A DNA stretch of 64,000 nucleotides from an uncultured Arenicella sp. (GTDB lineage Bacteria > Pseudomonadota > Gammaproteobacteria > Arenicellales > Arenicellaceae): positions 1 to 64,000 of the forward strand of contig CALINO010000001.1 in assembly GCA_938045295.1 (NCBI GenBank), given 5' to 3'. A program made the translations under genes and the position numbers. Positions 40,212 through 52,558 of the stretch are shown here, one piece after another (the stretch's first letter is position 1; the number at the start of each line of letters is the position of its first letter). Under the pieces are notes generated by a model. It was given only the letters and a program-made list of their open reading frames with translations, did not search any database and had not been told where the DNA came from.

Positions 40212-41582
40212 ATGCAAAAAATTGAAGCCACAGTACAACGTTTAAGAGCGAATTTTGGCCAAGGCTTAACACGGTCGTTGGCTTGGCGTAAAACTCAGTT
40301 GAATGCGTTGCTTGATATGCTCAAGACCGAAGAGGCCGCATTATTGGCGGCTTTGAAGCGCGATTTGGGTAAAGGGGAGTACGAAGCATGGTCAAGCGAA
40401 ATTGGCTTTGTGATAAGTGAAATTCATCTTGTGCTGAAAAAAATAGATAAGTGGGCGTCGGCACGTTCCGTAGCCACGCCCATGGTTGCCCAGCCAGGTA
40501 AAAGTTACGTGCTGCCCGAGCCGTTAGGAACGGTACTGATTATTGGGGCGTGGAATTACCCGCTTCACTTAACCGTAGGCCCGTTGGTTGCGGCCATGGC
40601 GGCTGGAAATTGCGCGGTGTTGAAACCATCAGAATTGGCACCCGCCACGTCGGCATTGTTGGCCAAACTGGTGCCCAAGTACCTTGATGTTAATGCGTTT
40701 TCAGTGGTTGAAGGTGCGGTGCCTGAAACCACGGAGTTATTACAGCAAAAGTTTGACCATATTTTTTATACTGGTGGTGAAGCTGTGGCGAAAATTGTTA
40801 TGCGAGCTGCGTCGGAACATCTCACGCCAGTGACGTTGGAACTTGGCGGCAAAAGCCCCTGTATTGTTGATGCTTCGGCAAACCTGTCTGTTGCGGCAGC
40901 ACGAATAGCGTGGAGCAAATGGATGAATGCGGGGCAAACCTGCGTTGCGCCAGACTATATTTTAGTAGAAGAGTCGGTTCGCGATGATTTAATGGCGGCG
41001 TTGCGCAATAAGCTCACCGAGTTTTATGGCGCTAATCCAAAGCACAGCGATGATTACGGTCGCATTGTGAATGCACGGCACTTTGACCGTCTAACCTCTT
41101 ATCTTGAGGGGCAACAGATTGTTTATGGCGGTGAAATTGATGCGGAGCAGCGTTACCTAAGCCCAACTTTGGTGCTCGACCCAGATTTAGAGTCACCGCT
41201 GATGAAGAATGAAATTTTTGGCCCCATTTTGCCGATTATTACTGTAAGCAATAAGCTGGAAGCCATTGATATTATTGGCGCACAACCCAAACCCTTGGCC
41301 ATGTATTTGTACACCCAAGATCGTCCATTTGAGAAAACCGTGCTGGCGTCTACCAGTGCTGGCAGCGTGGGCATTAATGATGGCATGATGTTCATGGCTA
41401 ACCCAAAACTACCGTTTGGTGGCGTAGGCAACAGTGGTATAGGGCGGTATCACGGGCAATTTGGGTTTGACACGTTCAGTCACCTTAAAGCCGTGCTGAA
41501 GCGCACCACCTTGTTGGAGCACCGCTTGCGCTACCCGCCATTTTCTCGCCGAAAGTTATCAATAATTAAGAAGTTTCTTTAG
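40212..41582 (+). CDS. Aldehyde dehydrogenase (class 3/coniferyl aldehyde DH-like)
   Basis: TLELGGKSPCIVD, WMNAGQTCVAPDYILV. Confidence 0.93.
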   Translation: MQKIEATVQRLRANFGQGLTRSLAWRKTQLNALLDMLKTEEAALLAALKRDLGKGEYEAWSSEIGFVISEIHLVLKKIDKWASARSVATPMVAQPGKSYVLPEPLGTVLIIGAWNYPLHLTVGPLVAAMAAGNCAVLKPSELAPATSALLAKLVPKYLDVNAFSVVEGAVPETTELLQQKFDHIFYTGGEAVAKIVMRAASEHLTPVTLELGGKSPCIVDASANLSVAAARIAWSKWMNAGQTCVAPDYILVEESVRDDLMAALRNKLTEFYGANPKHSDDYGRIVNARHFDRLTSYLEGQQIVYGGEIDAEQRYLSPTLVLDPDLESPLMKNEIFGPILPIITVSNKLEAIDIIGAQPKPLAMYLYTQDRPFEKTVLASTSAGSVGINDGMMFMANPKLPFGGVGNSGIGRYHGQFGFDTFSHLKAVLKRTTLLEHRLRYPPFSRRKLSIIKKFL

Positions 41583-41638
41583 GCATCACCGTCTTTGTCT
41601 GGCTGGCGTTGAATATTGAGATAAAGAAGTAAAAAAAG

Positions 41639-41681
41639 AGGCCATAATACCCAACGTATAGCACGCTGAATATTATGGCCT
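41639..41681. terminator. Bidirectional terminator between convergent genes
   Basis: AGGCCATAATA...TATTATGGCCT stem flanked by A-run and T-rich sequence. Confidence 0.75.
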
Positions 41682-41724
41682 AATTAGTTTTATTTACTGT
41701 GCTGTTGCTTTCAGCAAGGCGGGT

Positions 41725-43320
41725 TTAACCAAACTGGTTCATAGTGTTGTCTTCACCAGCCGCTTTCAGTGCCGCGTCGCCAGAGAAATACTCTTTGTGA
41801 TCGTCACCGATGTTGGAACCAGCCATGTCTTGGTGTTTAACACACGCCAGACCTTGGCGAATTTCTTTACGCTGCACACCTGCAACGTACGCCAGCATGC
41901 CTTGTTCACCGAAGTAGCCCTTGGCTAAGTTATCGGTTGAAAGTGCGGCTGTATGGTAAGTCGGCAGGGTGATTAAGTGGTGGAAAATACCCGCTTCACG
42001 TGAGCCGTCACGTTGAAAATTTTGAATCATGGTGTCGGCACGGTCAGCCAGTTCACTGCTGTCGTATTTTTCATCCATGAGCTCATCGCGGTTATATGCG
42101 CTCACGTCTTCATTAGACTCAACCATGGCATCGTAAGCTTGCTGGCGGAAAGACAAGGTCCAGTTGAACGAGGGCGAGTTGTTGTATACCAATTTTGCGT
42201 TTGGCACCACTTCGCGAATTCGGCTCATCATGCCACCTATTTGCCCAACGTGTGGTTTTTCGGTTTCAATCCAAATTAGATCAGCGCCGTTTTGCAAGCT
42301 GGTGATGGAGTCAAGCACGCAGCGGTCTTCGCCGGTATTGGGTTTGAACTGGAACAAGCCGCTGGGTAGCCGTTTTGGGCGCACCAGCTGACCGTCGCGA
42401 TGCATGACTACGTCGCCGTTCTGCATTTGCCCAGGCGTAAGCTGCTCGCAATCGATGAATGAATTGTATTGATCGCCCAAGTCACCGGGTTCATTGGTAA
42501 CGGCAATTTGTTTGGTTAGGCCAGCGCCGAGTGAGTCGGTGCGAGCAACAATAACCCCGTCATCAACGCCCAGTTCCATAAAGGCATAACGCACGGCGCG
42601 AATCTTGGCTAAGAAATCAGAGTGTGGAACCGTTACTTTGCCGTCTTGGTGGCCACATTGCTTTTCATCTGACACTTGGTTTTCAATTTGAATGGCGCAG
42701 GCGCCAGCCTCAATCATTTGTTTGGCCAGTAAATAGGTGGCTTCTTCATTACCAAAACCGGCATCAATGTCGGCAATAATCGGCACCACGTGGGTTTCAA
42801 AATTATCTATTTTTGCTTGTACTTGTTTCGCTTGCTCAGGCTTGCCAGCGGCGTTGGCAGCATCTAACTCTTTGAACAAGTGCCTTAGTTCACGTGCATC
42901 GGCTTGGCGTAAAAAGGTATAAAGCTCTTCAATTAATGCCGGAACCGATGTTTTTTCATGCATTGATTGGTCTGGCAGCGGGCCAAACTCTGAACGTAAT
43001 GCGGCAATCATCCAGCCAGACAGGTATAAGTAACGCTTGTTAGTTGTGCCGTGGTGCTTTTTCACCGCAATGAGCTTTTGCTGGCCAATAAAACCGTGCC
43101 AGCAGCCTAATGATTGAGTGTAACTGGCAGAGTCAGCATCGTAGTCGGCCATGTCTTGGCGCATGATATTGGCGGTGTATTTGGCAATTTCCAAACCGGT
43201 TTGAAACCGGTTTTGCAATTTCATACGGGCAACGTAATCAGGGTTGATTCCTGCAAAGGCGGTTGCGTCTGTGCCAACCAGCTTGTTGGCGGCGTCAATA
43301 GCGTCTTGATAGGTAGACAT
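41725..43320 (-). CDS. aceA: Isocitrate lyase
   Basis: QKQC-equivalent DEKQCGHQDGKV; DADIGFG-like IADIDAGFGNEEATY; 531-aa form. Confidence 0.95.
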   Translation of the reverse strand: MSTYQDAIDAANKLVGTDATAFAGINPDYVARMKLQNRFQTGLEIAKYTANIMRQDMADYDADSASYTQSLGCWHGFIGQQKLIAVKKHHGTTNKRYLYLSGWMIAALRSEFGPLPDQSMHEKTSVPALIEELYTFLRQADARELRHLFKELDAANAAGKPEQAKQVQAKIDNFETHVVPIIADIDAGFGNEEATYLLAKQMIEAGACAIQIENQVSDEKQCGHQDGKVTVPHSDFLAKIRAVRYAFMELGVDDGVIVARTDSLGAGLTKQIAVTNEPGDLGDQYNSFIDCEQLTPGQMQNGDVVMHRDGQLVRPKRLPSGLFQFKPNTGEDRCVLDSITSLQNGADLIWIETEKPHVGQIGGMMSRIREVVPNAKLVYNNSPSFNWTLSFRQQAYDAMVESNEDVSAYNRDELMDEKYDSSELADRADTMIQNFQRDGSREAGIFHHLITLPTYHTAALSTDNLAKGYFGEQGMLAYVAGVQRKEIRQGLACVKHQDMAGSNIGDDHKEYFSGDAALKAAGEDNTMNQFG

Positions 43321-43737
43321 GCGGTTCTCCTGTAGTAATACTCTTTCGTGTTTGAACGTGAGTTAGCTCAAGCTAAATGCATCACACTCTGTGTTGTATG
43401 TAACTACCATAGCCTTAGATCTATTATTTCCCAACATTATGATTTATATAATTGCCATTTTCTATCTGAATAATGGTAGTAGTATTCACGGTTTTTCTAG
43501 CTTTTGCGATACTTATTCTTTTTGTGAATAGTGTGCATTTGAATACGTGTTGTGAAATACCGCTAGAATTCGCTCAGTACCACTGAATTGAATGCCTTGT
43601 TATGCTTGTCAAAGACTTTGTTAGAGTCTTGTTAATACAGCGCTTACCGGCCAGTTTAGTGTTGATTTTTTAGTTTAGCGTTAACGTTAGTGAAAACGGC
43701 GTAACGCTGAAATATATGGAAAGTTGGAGATAAGCCC

Positions 43738-45909
43738 ATGAGTTGCTATATCGAACGTTGCGCAATGCGTGTTGATGTTGAACTAATTCAATTCGTTGAA
43801 GAAGAAGTACTGCCCGGTTTGCCAATACAGGCAAATGCTTTTTGGCAATCACTCAATAACTTAGTGACTGAGTTAACACCAAAAAACAAAACCTTACTGG
43901 CTAAACGTGATGCATTACAACAACAGTTAGATCAATGGAATCAGGCCAATAAAGGCACGTTTGATCAACAGCAATATAAGGCTTTTTTACAAAGCATTGG
44001 CTACCTTGAGCAAGAGGGCGACGACTTTGAAATTACCACCAGTAACGTTGACAGCGAAATTGCCCTGCAAGCGGGGCCTCAATTGGTGGTGCCCACGTCT
44101 AATGCGCGTTTTGCGCTAAATGCCACCAATGCACGTTGGGGAAGCCTCTACGACGCTTTGTACGGCACTGACGTTATTTCAGAAGAGGGTGGCGCTCACC
44201 GTTCAGGTGGTTACAACCCGGTGCGCGGCGCCAAAGTGGTGGCCTTTGCACGCCACTTTCTTGATCAGGCCTTCCCGTTATTAAACAAAAGCCACGCCGA
44301 TGTGACGAGTTATTCCATTAAAGACCGCACGCTGCTTGCCGAGTTTGATGATGGCGAAAGTGCGTTATTGCAGGCACCTGAGCAATGCGTGGCGTATCAA
44401 GGTGAGCCAAGCCAGCCCAGCGCTGTGGTGTTGCGTAATAACGGTTTGCATGTGGTGCTTGAAATTGACCCAGAGTCAGAGATCGGTAGTCATGACAAAG
44501 CCGGTATTAGTGATGTAACAATGGAAGCGGCTGTTACCACCATTCAAGACTTTGAAGACTCGGTGGCGGCGGTGGATGCGCAAGACAAGGTGGGTGTGTA
44601 CCGCAATTGGCTAGGCTTAATGAAAGGCAATTTGCAGGATACGTTTACTAAGAATGGCCAGCCAGTGACACGCAGCATGGCGGCCGATAGGCATTGTCAT
44701 TCTGTTAACGGAGAGCCCTTAGTGTTGCATGGGCGCAGCTTATTGTTCTGCCGTAACGTTGGCCACTTAATGAGCAACCCGGCCATTTTGGACGCCAACG
44801 GAGATGAAATTCAAGAAGGCATCATGGATGCCATGCTGAGTGTGCTGATTTCCATGCATGACTTAACAGGCGAACACGCTTGCCGCAACACACGTACGGG
44901 CAGTGTCTATATTGTTAAACCTAAAATGCACGGGCCAGAAGAAGTAGCGTTTGCCAATACCTTATTTGACCGCGTTGAAGATGAGCTAGGGTTACCTCGC
45001 CACACCATTAAAATTGGTGTGATGGACGAAGAGCGCCGCACCACCGTTAACCTCAAAGAATGCATACGTCAGGTTAAAGACCGCGTGGTGTTTATTAATA
45101 CTGGCTTTTTAGATCGAACCGGTGATGAAATTCATACCAGCATGTTGTTAGGCGCTATGGCAACTAAAGCGCAGATTAAGCAGCAGCCGTGGATTAACGC
45201 CTATGAAAATTGGAATGTGGACATTGGCTTGCAGTGCGGTTTTTCCAAAAAAGCGCAAATAGGCAAGGGCATGTGGGCCATGCCCGATGAAATGTCGCAA
45301 ATGCTAGAGGCCAAAATAGATCACCCCAAATCCGGCGCCAATACTGCTTGGGTGCCGTCCCCCAATGGCGCTACGTTGCACGCCACCCATTACCATCAAG
45401 TGAGCGTTTCTGATGTGCAAAGCCAGCTTAAACAGCGCCAACGAGCCTCGTTGCAAGACATTCTAACGGTGCCATTGAGTGATGACATTAGCCAGCTAAG
45501 CGCAGATGACATTCAAGCCGAGTTAGACAATAACGTGCAAGGCATATTGGGCTATGTGGTGCGTTGGGTCGACCAAGGTGTTGGTTGCTCTAAAGTGCCA
45601 GACATCAACAATGTGGGGTTGATGGAAGACCGAGCCACTTTGCGTATTTCCAGCCAACATTTGGCTAACTGGTTAACTCATAATGTGACCAATGCTGAAC
45701 AGGTTCGCCAGACTTTTGAGCGTATGGCAGCGGTGGTTGATAAGCAAAATCAAAACGACCCGTTGTACAAACCCATGGCTGGAAACTTCGACACCAGTTT
45801 GGCTTATCAAGCGGCTCTTGAATTGGTATTTGAAGGCACACGGCAGCCCAATGGCTATACTGAGCCATTGTTACACGCGTATCGCTTGCGGTTGAAAAAG
45901 GCCAGTTGA
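43738..45909 (+). CDS. glcB: Malate synthase G
   Basis: [46 protein letters not shown]. Confidence 0.97.
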   Translation: MSCYIERCAMRVDVELIQFVEEEVLPGLPIQANAFWQSLNNLVTELTPKNKTLLAKRDALQQQLDQWNQANKGTFDQQQYKAFLQSIGYLEQEGDDFEITTSNVDSEIALQAGPQLVVPTSNARFALNATNARWGSLYDALYGTDVISEEGGAHRSGGYNPVRGAKVVAFARHFLDQAFPLLNKSHADVTSYSIKDRTLLAEFDDGESALLQAPEQCVAYQGEPSQPSAVVLRNNGLHVVLEIDPESEIGSHDKAGISDVTMEAAVTTIQDFEDSVAAVDAQDKVGVYRNWLGLMKGNLQDTFTKNGQPVTRSMAADRHCHSVNGEPLVLHGRSLLFCRNVGHLMSNPAILDANGDEIQEGIMDAMLSVLISMHDLTGEHACRNTRTGSVYIVKPKMHGPEEVAFANTLFDRVEDELGLPRHTIKIGVMDEERRTTVNLKECIRQVKDRVVFINTGFLDRTGDEIHTSMLLGAMATKAQIKQQPWINAYENWNVDIGLQCGFSKKAQIGKGMWAMPDEMSQMLEAKIDHPKSGANTAWVPSPNGATLHATHYHQVSVSDVQSQLKQRQRASLQDILTVPLSDDISQLSADDIQAELDNNVQGILGYVVRWVDQGVGCSKVPDINNVGLMEDRATLRISSQHLANWLTHNVTNAEQVRQTFERMAAVVDKQNQNDPLYKPMAGNFDTSLAYQAALELVFEGTRQPNGYTEPLLHAYRLRLKKAS

Positions 45910-46127
45910 TTATTGCTTAGCGGCCGGCAGGTAAACTGCGCAGGCTATTGTGGGCCTATTGTGGGCCTATTGTGCGGCTTATACAGATCTTTGCCTGGGC
46001 TGCTAATGGCTTCAGGTTGGCTGTTTTGTTGCGGTTTTGCCTGTTGATCAGTGTTGTCTTGGTGTAGTGTCTTAATGCGAACAATGTTAGCATTACGCTC
46101 CTCACATCCAATACAGTTGCTCACGGC

Positions 46128-47234
46128 ATGTCTGAACAAATTATTACGGCAATAACCAACCAATTACATGCGGTTATTGACCCTTATACGCAAACCAAAC
46201 TTACTGCAAATAAAGGCTTGGTCAGCGTTCAAGTTGATGACGCTAAAGTTACCGTTAGCTTAAGCCGCGGCTACCCAATTCGCTCAGTGTTAACTGAATT
46301 GGCTGATTTAGTAAAAAATCAGTTACAAAGCGTGGATGTTGGTACTCGAAACCTGGAAGTGTTGGTGACGCAAAACATTGTCTCGCACAGTTCTCAGCAA
46401 GGCGTTAAAGCGGTTCCTGGCGTGAAAAATATCATTGCCATTGCGTCTGGCAAGGGCGGGGTTGGAAAGTCCACTTGTTCGGCTAACTTGGCGTTAGCTT
46501 TATCGGCCTCAGGTGCCAAAGTGGGCATGCTCGATGCCGACATATACGGGCCCAGCCAACCGCGCATGTTAGGCATTACTGGCAAGCCAGAAGCACTTGA
46601 AAATAAAATGCTGTTGCCGATGCTCAGCCACGACATTAAAATTATGTCGATCGGCTTCTTAGTGGAAGAAGACACGCCGATGATCTGGCGTGGCCCCATG
46701 GTGACCCAAGCGCTTGAGCAAATGTTGCGCGGCACATCATGGAACCAAGACGGCCAAGATTTGGATTACCTGATTGTCGACTTACCGCCAGGCACGGGGG
46801 ACATTCAACTCACCTTAAGCCAAAAGGTGCCCGTTAGCGGTGCCGTTATTGTTACCACTCCACAAGACATTGCGTTGTTGGACGCGAAAAAAGCCTACAA
46901 AATGTTTGAAAAAGTGGACGTGCCCATTTACGGCGTAATTGAAAACATGAGCACCCATATTTGCACCAGCTGTGGCCATGAAGAAGCCATTTTTGGTTCA
47001 GAAGGTGCCAGTAAAATGGCGCAAGAGTACGGTTTAGACCTGTTGGGTAAAATTCCATTAGAAATGGCCATTCGAGAATTGGCCGACTCAGGAACGCCAA
47101 CCGTGGTATCACAACCCGATTCTGAAACAGCCAAACGTTATCAGTCTATTGCAATGAAAATTGCCGGTAAGCTGTCGGCCAAGAAAAAAGACTTTAGTGC
47201 CAGTTTTCCTAATATTGTGGTGGAAAATTCATAG
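46128..47234 (+). CDS. apbC: Mrp/ApbC Fe-S cluster carrier P-loop ATPase
   Basis: IAIASGKGGVGKSTCSANLALAL, LDADIYGPSQPRMLG, ENMSTHICTSCGH. Confidence 0.96.
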   Translation: MSEQIITAITNQLHAVIDPYTQTKLTANKGLVSVQVDDAKVTVSLSRGYPIRSVLTELADLVKNQLQSVDVGTRNLEVLVTQNIVSHSSQQGVKAVPGVKNIIAIASGKGGVGKSTCSANLALALSASGAKVGMLDADIYGPSQPRMLGITGKPEALENKMLLPMLSHDIKIMSIGFLVEEDTPMIWRGPMVTQALEQMLRGTSWNQDGQDLDYLIVDLPPGTGDIQLTLSQKVPVSGAVIVTTPQDIALLDAKKAYKMFEKVDVPIYGVIENMSTHICTSCGHEEAIFGSEGASKMAQEYGLDLLGKIPLEMAIRELADSGTPTVVSQPDSETAKRYQSIAMKIAGKLSAKKKDFSASFPNIVVENS

Positions 47235-47296
47235 CGCCCCCTTGCTATGATGGCCTGTATTTAAATTTATAATTTAGCACTTACGCAGATAAGAAA

Positions 47297-48397
47297 ATGA
47301 GCGATAGTAGTATTGGTAAACTGTTTAGAGTAACCACCTTTGGTGAAAGCCACGGTAAAGGCATTGGCTGCATCGTTGATGGCTGCCCACCTGGGCTGGG
47401 CTTAACGGAAGCCGATTTGCAACCAGATCTTGACCGCCGCAAACCTGGGCAGTCTAAGTTTACTACTCAGCGCCGCGAGCCCGATGAAGTGCAGATTTTT
47501 TCTGGCGTGTTTGAAGGGAAAACCACCGGCACGTCTATCGGTATGTTGATTCACAACACCGATCAAAAATCCAAAGACTACTCCAACATCATGGATACGT
47601 TTCGCCCCGGGCACGCTGATTACACGTATCACCACAAATACGGCAATCGAGATTACCGCGGCGGTGGGCGTTCATCGGCTCGTACTACGGCCATGATTGT
47701 GGCTGCGGGTGGCATTGCTAAAAAGTATTTAAACGAAAAGCAAGGCATTGAAATTCGGGCCTATTTGTCGCAAATGGGCGATGTTAAAGTTGATAGTGTT
47801 GATTTTGATGAAATCAGCAACAACCCATTTAACTGCCCCGATGCCAGTAAAGTAGAGGCCATGGAGCAGTTAATTACCCAGTTACGTCGCGATGGCGATT
47901 CGGTGGGTGCCAAAATTACCGTGGTGGCTAACAACATGCCAGTGGGGCTGGGTGAACCGGTATTTAATGAACTTGATGCCGATATAGCCAAAGCGCTAAT
48001 GAGCATTAACGCAGTAAAAGGCGTGGAAATTGGTGCGGGTTTTGATGCGGTTAGCCAGCGTGGCTCAGAGCACCGCGATGAACTTCACCCCGATGGCTTT
48101 GCCAGCAATAATGCCGGCGGCATTTTGGGTGGCATTTCGTCAGGCCAAGACGTGGTGGCCAGCTTGGCTTTAAAGCCAACGTCTAGTATTACCAAGCCCG
48201 GCATGAGTATTAATCGCCAAGGCGAACCGGCAGAAGTGGTGACCAAAGGCCGCCATGATCCGTGCGTTGGTATTCGCGCCGTGCCGATTGCCGAAGCCAT
48301 GTTGGCCATTGTGATCATGGATCATTTTTTACGACACCGCGCACAAAATGCCGATGTGTCGGTATCCACACCCGTTATTCCGGCGAGCCGCGGTTAA
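47297..48397 (+). CDS. aroC: Chorismate synthase
   Basis: [44 protein letters not shown]. Confidence 0.98.
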   Translation: MSDSSIGKLFRVTTFGESHGKGIGCIVDGCPPGLGLTEADLQPDLDRRKPGQSKFTTQRREPDEVQIFSGVFEGKTTGTSIGMLIHNTDQKSKDYSNIMDTFRPGHADYTYHHKYGNRDYRGGGRSSARTTAMIVAAGGIAKKYLNEKQGIEIRAYLSQMGDVKVDSVDFDEISNNPFNCPDASKVEAMEQLITQLRRDGDSVGAKITVVANNMPVGLGEPVFNELDADIAKALMSINAVKGVEIGAGFDAVSQRGSEHRDELHPDGFASNNAGGILGGISSGQDVVASLALKPTSSITKPGMSINRQGEPAEVVTKGRHDPCVGIRAVPIAEAMLAIVIMDHFLRHRAQNADVSVSTPVIPASRG

Positions 48398-48563
48398 ACA
48401 GCGCGGCGGCATGAATGGCCACCGGTTAAGCCAGGCCTTATTGTTTGGTCTTATTTCCCAGTTCTACTTCGCCGTATTGCGCCAGCAAACGGGCGTAATT
48501 GTGTGCCTGAAGCGTACTCATAACAGGCGTGCGCATAAAACGGTACGAGGCATTCGCTAGCAC

Positions 48564-49724
48564 ATGCGCACTTGGCACTTTTCTAATTTTTACTTTTTCT
48601 ACTTTGCAACCATCGGCATCATCATGCCGTACTGGAGCCTGTACTTAAATCACATTGGCTTCAGCGCTAAAGAAATTGGCCAACTCATGGCCATATTTCT
48701 GTTCACCAAAATGATTGCGCCTAATATTTGGGCGGCCATTGCCGATTCTGTTGCGGCCAAGCGAGGCAGTTCTTTAGGCTTATTAAAGTTTGCCGCTGTC
48801 GCCACCTTGCTTATTTACTCATTGATGGCGGTGGTTGAGAGCTTTTGGGCGGTGGGCGCCGTAATGCTGGGGTATTGCGTTTTTTGGAACGCCTCATTAC
48901 CGCAACTTGAAGCCGCCACCTTGAACCACTTGCAAGACAAGCGTCAGTACGGGCGTGTGCGTTTATGGGGTTCATGGGGTTTTATTGTTACCGTGCTTGG
49001 GCTTGGGGTGCTAATGGATTTTTCTGGCCCCAGCAGTATTTTGCCTGCCGGTGGTGTGGCCTTAGTGGCCTTGGTTATTGCCAGCTTATTTATGCGTGAC
49101 GGCAGTATTAAGCCGGCAGATACGCCTCAACAAACCGTGCGTGTTTTTGAAGTACTGAATTGGCGAGTGATGACGCTATTAGCTTTATGCGTGCTAATGC
49201 AACTCAGCCATGCGCCACTGCAAACCTTTATGAGTTTGTATTTACTTGAATACGGTTATACCAATTGGCAAGTGGGCTTGTTATGGACCACCGGCGTACT
49301 GTTCGAGATTGTGATATTCATTTATGCCTACAAAATATTGCACCGCTTTCGCTTATCTCATTTGTTGACCTTCACCTTTGCCGTAGCCGCACTGCGTTGG
49401 GTGCTGGTTGCCCAGTATCCTGAATTTCCGGTTGTGGTGTTTTTAACGCAAGCCATGCACGCCATTACCTTTGGCCTGTATCACGCGGTAATGATGCAGC
49501 TCATTGATCGTTTATTTGTGGGGCGCTACCAAATTCGAGGGCAGGCGCTGTACAGCAGTTTAAGTTATGGCTTAGGCGGGGCGGTTGGCAGTTTTATCAG
49601 CGGCTATATTTGGACGGACATTGGTAAGCAAGAACTGTTTCTTTTTTGTGGGGTGCTGATGATCTTCGTGTCGGTGTTTTCGTTTTTCTTTGTTCACAAA
49701 TTAACCCATCAAGTTTCACGATAA
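48564..49724 (+). CDS. MFS transporter (HcaT/phenylpropionate permease-like)
   Basis: NFYFFYFATIGIIMPYWSLYLNHIGFSAKEIGQLMAIF, RLWGSWGF. Confidence 0.85.
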   Translation: MRTWHFSNFYFFYFATIGIIMPYWSLYLNHIGFSAKEIGQLMAIFLFTKMIAPNIWAAIADSVAAKRGSSLGLLKFAAVATLLIYSLMAVVESFWAVGAVMLGYCVFWNASLPQLEAATLNHLQDKRQYGRVRLWGSWGFIVTVLGLGVLMDFSGPSSILPAGGVALVALVIASLFMRDGSIKPADTPQQTVRVFEVLNWRVMTLLALCVLMQLSHAPLQTFMSLYLLEYGYTNWQVGLLWTTGVLFEIVIFIYAYKILHRFRLSHLLTFTFAVAALRWVLVAQYPEFPVVVFLTQAMHAITFGLYHAVMMQLIDRLFVGRYQIRGQALYSSLSYGLGGAVGSFISGYIWTDIGKQELFLFCGVLMIFVSVFSFFFVHKLTHQVSR

Positions 49725-49752
49725 CCTCACTGGCAAAAACTACACTGCGCAC

Positions 49753-51168
49753 ATGAAAGTAATACATTGGTTTCGCGAAGATTTACGCCTGTTAGACAAC
49801 CCAGCGCTCAGTCATGCGGCTGAACACGCCGATGCTGAAGTGGTGCCGGTTTTTATTTACCCCGAAGGCTTAGGTGGCGCCAGTTATTGGTGGCTACATA
49901 AAAGCTTAGAGAACTTATCTAAAGCATTGAAAAGTAAAGGCGTTGATCTGGTTTTTGCCACCGGCTCACCGCACACGGTATTGCCCAAATTGGCCGAGCA
50001 AATAGGCGCAAATTTAATAACTTGGAATAGGGTGTATTCGCCTGAAGGTATTGAACAAGGCAAGCAGGTTAAACAGGCATTAGGCAATGCATCAGTAGAG
50101 CACCGTTCGTTTAACGGCCAATTGTTGATAGAGCCGACAAAGGTGCTTAACAAGCAAGGTTTGCCGTTTAAAGTCTTTACGCCTTTTTGGCGCAACTGCG
50201 TATCATTTTTAACCGCTCGCGAATTAGCCCCTGAACCCAGATTCAAGCCCAGTACGCACTCATTGGCCAGTGAGCATTTGCAAGACTGGGGTTTACAGCC
50301 AACAGCGCCGAACTGGGCCAAAGGGTTTGAGCCTTTATGGCAACCGGGTGAGGCGGGCGCACAGAGCCGTTGGCGCGAATTTTTATCGGGCACTATTGAT
50401 ACTTATAAAGACGGGCGAGACATTCCAAGTGAATCGAACACGTCATTACTCTCACCGCATTTAGTGTTTGGTGAAATCAGTTCGCAACAGCTGTGGAACG
50501 ACGTGCAAGAAGCCATCGTAGGCCAACAAATTAGCCATGAAAATGGGCACAAGTTTTTATCTGAAATAGGGTGGCGTGAATTTAGCCGCTACCTGTTGGT
50601 ACACTTTCCGCACTTAATTACTGAGCCCTTTAATGCGCGCTTTACTAATTTCCCGTGGGGCGATGACGCGCAGCTCATTAAAGCGTGGCAGCAAGGGCAA
50701 ACCGGTTACCCCATTGTCGATGCCGGAATGCGTGAACTGTGGCAAACCGGTTATATGCACAACCGGGTGCGCATGATTGTGGCGTCGTTTTTAACCAAGC
50801 ACTGTTTGAGCCATTGGCATCATGGCATGGCGTGGTTTTGGGACACGCTGCTGGATGCCGACATTGCCAATAACACCGCAAGCTGGCAATGGGTTGCCGG
50901 TTGCGGTGCCGACGCGTCTCCCTACTTTCGCATTTTCAACCCCATTTTACAGGGTGAAAAATTTGATAAACAAGGTGTGTACGTGAAGCGTTGGGTGCCA
51001 GAATTGGCCGATGTTCCAGCTAAGTTTATTCACAAACCGTGGGAGGCCGACCAGCCGACATTACATGCCGCAAAGGTGGCATTAGGCACTGATTACCCAC
51101 TGCCCATTGTGGACCACAAACACGCGCGTGAAACAGCACTATTAGCCTATCAAGCAATAAAAACATAA
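49753..51168 (+). CDS. Deoxyribodipyrimidine photolyase (class I)
   Basis: VIHWFREDLRLLDNPAL; FAD-domain SEIGWREFSRYLL, DAGMRELWQTGYMHNRVRMIVASFLTKH, WQWVAGCGADASPYFRIFNP. Confidence 0.95.
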   Translation: MKVIHWFREDLRLLDNPALSHAAEHADAEVVPVFIYPEGLGGASYWWLHKSLENLSKALKSKGVDLVFATGSPHTVLPKLAEQIGANLITWNRVYSPEGIEQGKQVKQALGNASVEHRSFNGQLLIEPTKVLNKQGLPFKVFTPFWRNCVSFLTARELAPEPRFKPSTHSLASEHLQDWGLQPTAPNWAKGFEPLWQPGEAGAQSRWREFLSGTIDTYKDGRDIPSESNTSLLSPHLVFGEISSQQLWNDVQEAIVGQQISHENGHKFLSEIGWREFSRYLLVHFPHLITEPFNARFTNFPWGDDAQLIKAWQQGQTGYPIVDAGMRELWQTGYMHNRVRMIVASFLTKHCLSHWHHGMAWFWDTLLDADIANNTASWQWVAGCGADASPYFRIFNPILQGEKFDKQGVYVKRWVPELADVPAKFIHKPWEADQPTLHAAKVALGTDYPLPIVDHKHARETALLAYQAIKT

Positions 51169-51286
51169 GTGCCATTGATCTTTAAAATAGATCAATATTA
51201 TATAAATAATCAAATTTAAAGATCGTTATTGGCTTGTTAAGATTCATTCATTGAAACAAACCAGTTAACTATTTAACGAGGGCGTT

Positions 51287-52054
51287 ATGTCAAACGAAAC
51301 GGTATCAAATCAAGACTTTCCAACAGCCAGCATGCAAGGCCAAGCCATACCCAATGTCACGTTCCGCACGCGCGATGGTGATGAATGGGCAGACGTAACG
51401 ACCGACGAGCTTTTCAAAGGCAAAACGGTGGTTCTTTTCTCATTACCCGGGGCATTCACGCCAACCTGTTCGTCAACGCACTTGCCGCGTTACAACGAAT
51501 TGGCCAGCACCTTCGAGAAAAACGGCGTTGATAGCATTATTTGCATGAGCGTTAACGACACTTTTGTGATGAACGCTTGGAAGCAAGACCAAGAGGCCTC
51601 TAATATTACGGTTATCCCCGACGGTAACGGTGAGTTCACTGATGGCATAAGTATGTTGGTTGGCAAAGAAGATTTAGGCTTTGGCAAACGTTCTTGGCGT
51701 TATTCCATGTTAGTGAAAGACGGCGTGGTGGAAAAAATGTTTGTTGAACCCAACAAACCTGGCGACCCATTTGAAGTGTCAGACGCTGATACCATGCTCG
51801 AATACATAAACCCAGAAGCGGTAAAGCCACAGTCTGTGGCCATTATCACCAAGCCGGGTTGCCCGTATTGCGCTAAGGCAAAAACCTTACTTAAAATCAA
51901 AGGCATTGCGTTTGAAGAAATTGTACTCGGCAAAGACGCAACCTCAGTGAGTGTGAAAGCTATTTCAGGCAAGGCCACGGTTCCCCAAGTATTTTTTGAT
52001 GGTGTTAATATTGGTGGCTCTGATGATTTAGAAAAATACTTACAAGACCAATAA
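51287..52054 (+). CDS. Peroxiredoxin-glutaredoxin fusion
   Basis: Prx5-type [15 protein letters not shown]; glutaredoxin domain [14 protein letters not shown]. Confidence 0.95.
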   Translation: MSNETVSNQDFPTASMQGQAIPNVTFRTRDGDEWADVTTDELFKGKTVVLFSLPGAFTPTCSSTHLPRYNELASTFEKNGVDSIICMSVNDTFVMNAWKQDQEASNITVIPDGNGEFTDGISMLVGKEDLGFGKRSWRYSMLVKDGVVEKMFVEPNKPGDPFEVSDADTMLEYINPEAVKPQSVAIITKPGCPYCAKAKTLLKIKGIAFEEIVLGKDATSVSVKAISGKATVPQVFFDGVNIGGSDDLEKYLQDQ

Positions 52055-52204
52055 GGCAACGGCAGGTCATTAAAGCAGCTACAAGCTAAAGAGTGGGCGC
52101 ATTTTACGAATTAATTTGTGCCCACTTAAATCCAGCCCGTAATATACTTAGCAACCTAATATTTCAGTCGCGTACGCGTTTACTGATGAATAAATGATTG
52201 TTGC

Positions 52205-52465
52205 ATGAGGTTGTGTATGCAAAACGACGAAGCCGACTTCGCCGACAATGTGGGGTTCTCCACCGAAGATTTAAGCAAGTTAGCTACATGGAAAATGCCA
52301 TTTGGCAAATACGCCGGCAGTGCACTTATTGACTTGCCTGAAGCGTATTTGTTTTGGTTTCAAAAACACGAATTCCCAAAAGGAGAGCTGGGCGAATTAA
52401 TGAAACTATGCCTAGATTTGAAAATTGAAGGTTTAGATAGCCTGATTAAGCCGTTGAAGAAGTAG
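52205..52465 (+). CDS. DUF3820-family protein
   Basis: KMPFGKYAGSALIDLPEAYLFWFQKHEFPKGELGELM. Confidence 0.88.
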   Translation: MRLCMQNDEADFADNVGFSTEDLSKLATWKMPFGKYAGSALIDLPEAYLFWFQKHEFPKGELGELMKLCLDLKIEGLDSLIKPLKK

Positions 52466-52558
52466 GGTTTGGGTGACTTTTGTATTTTAATGATACTTAT
52501 ACAATTAATTTTCTTACTCAGATGAGAAAAGTTAAAAGGAAGTATCAAAGCCAATTAA

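Noticed and set aside
45942-45975. Tandem CTATTGTGGGC repeats after glcB
   Set aside because: Only about three short copies in a spacer; likely simple slippage with no evidence of function.
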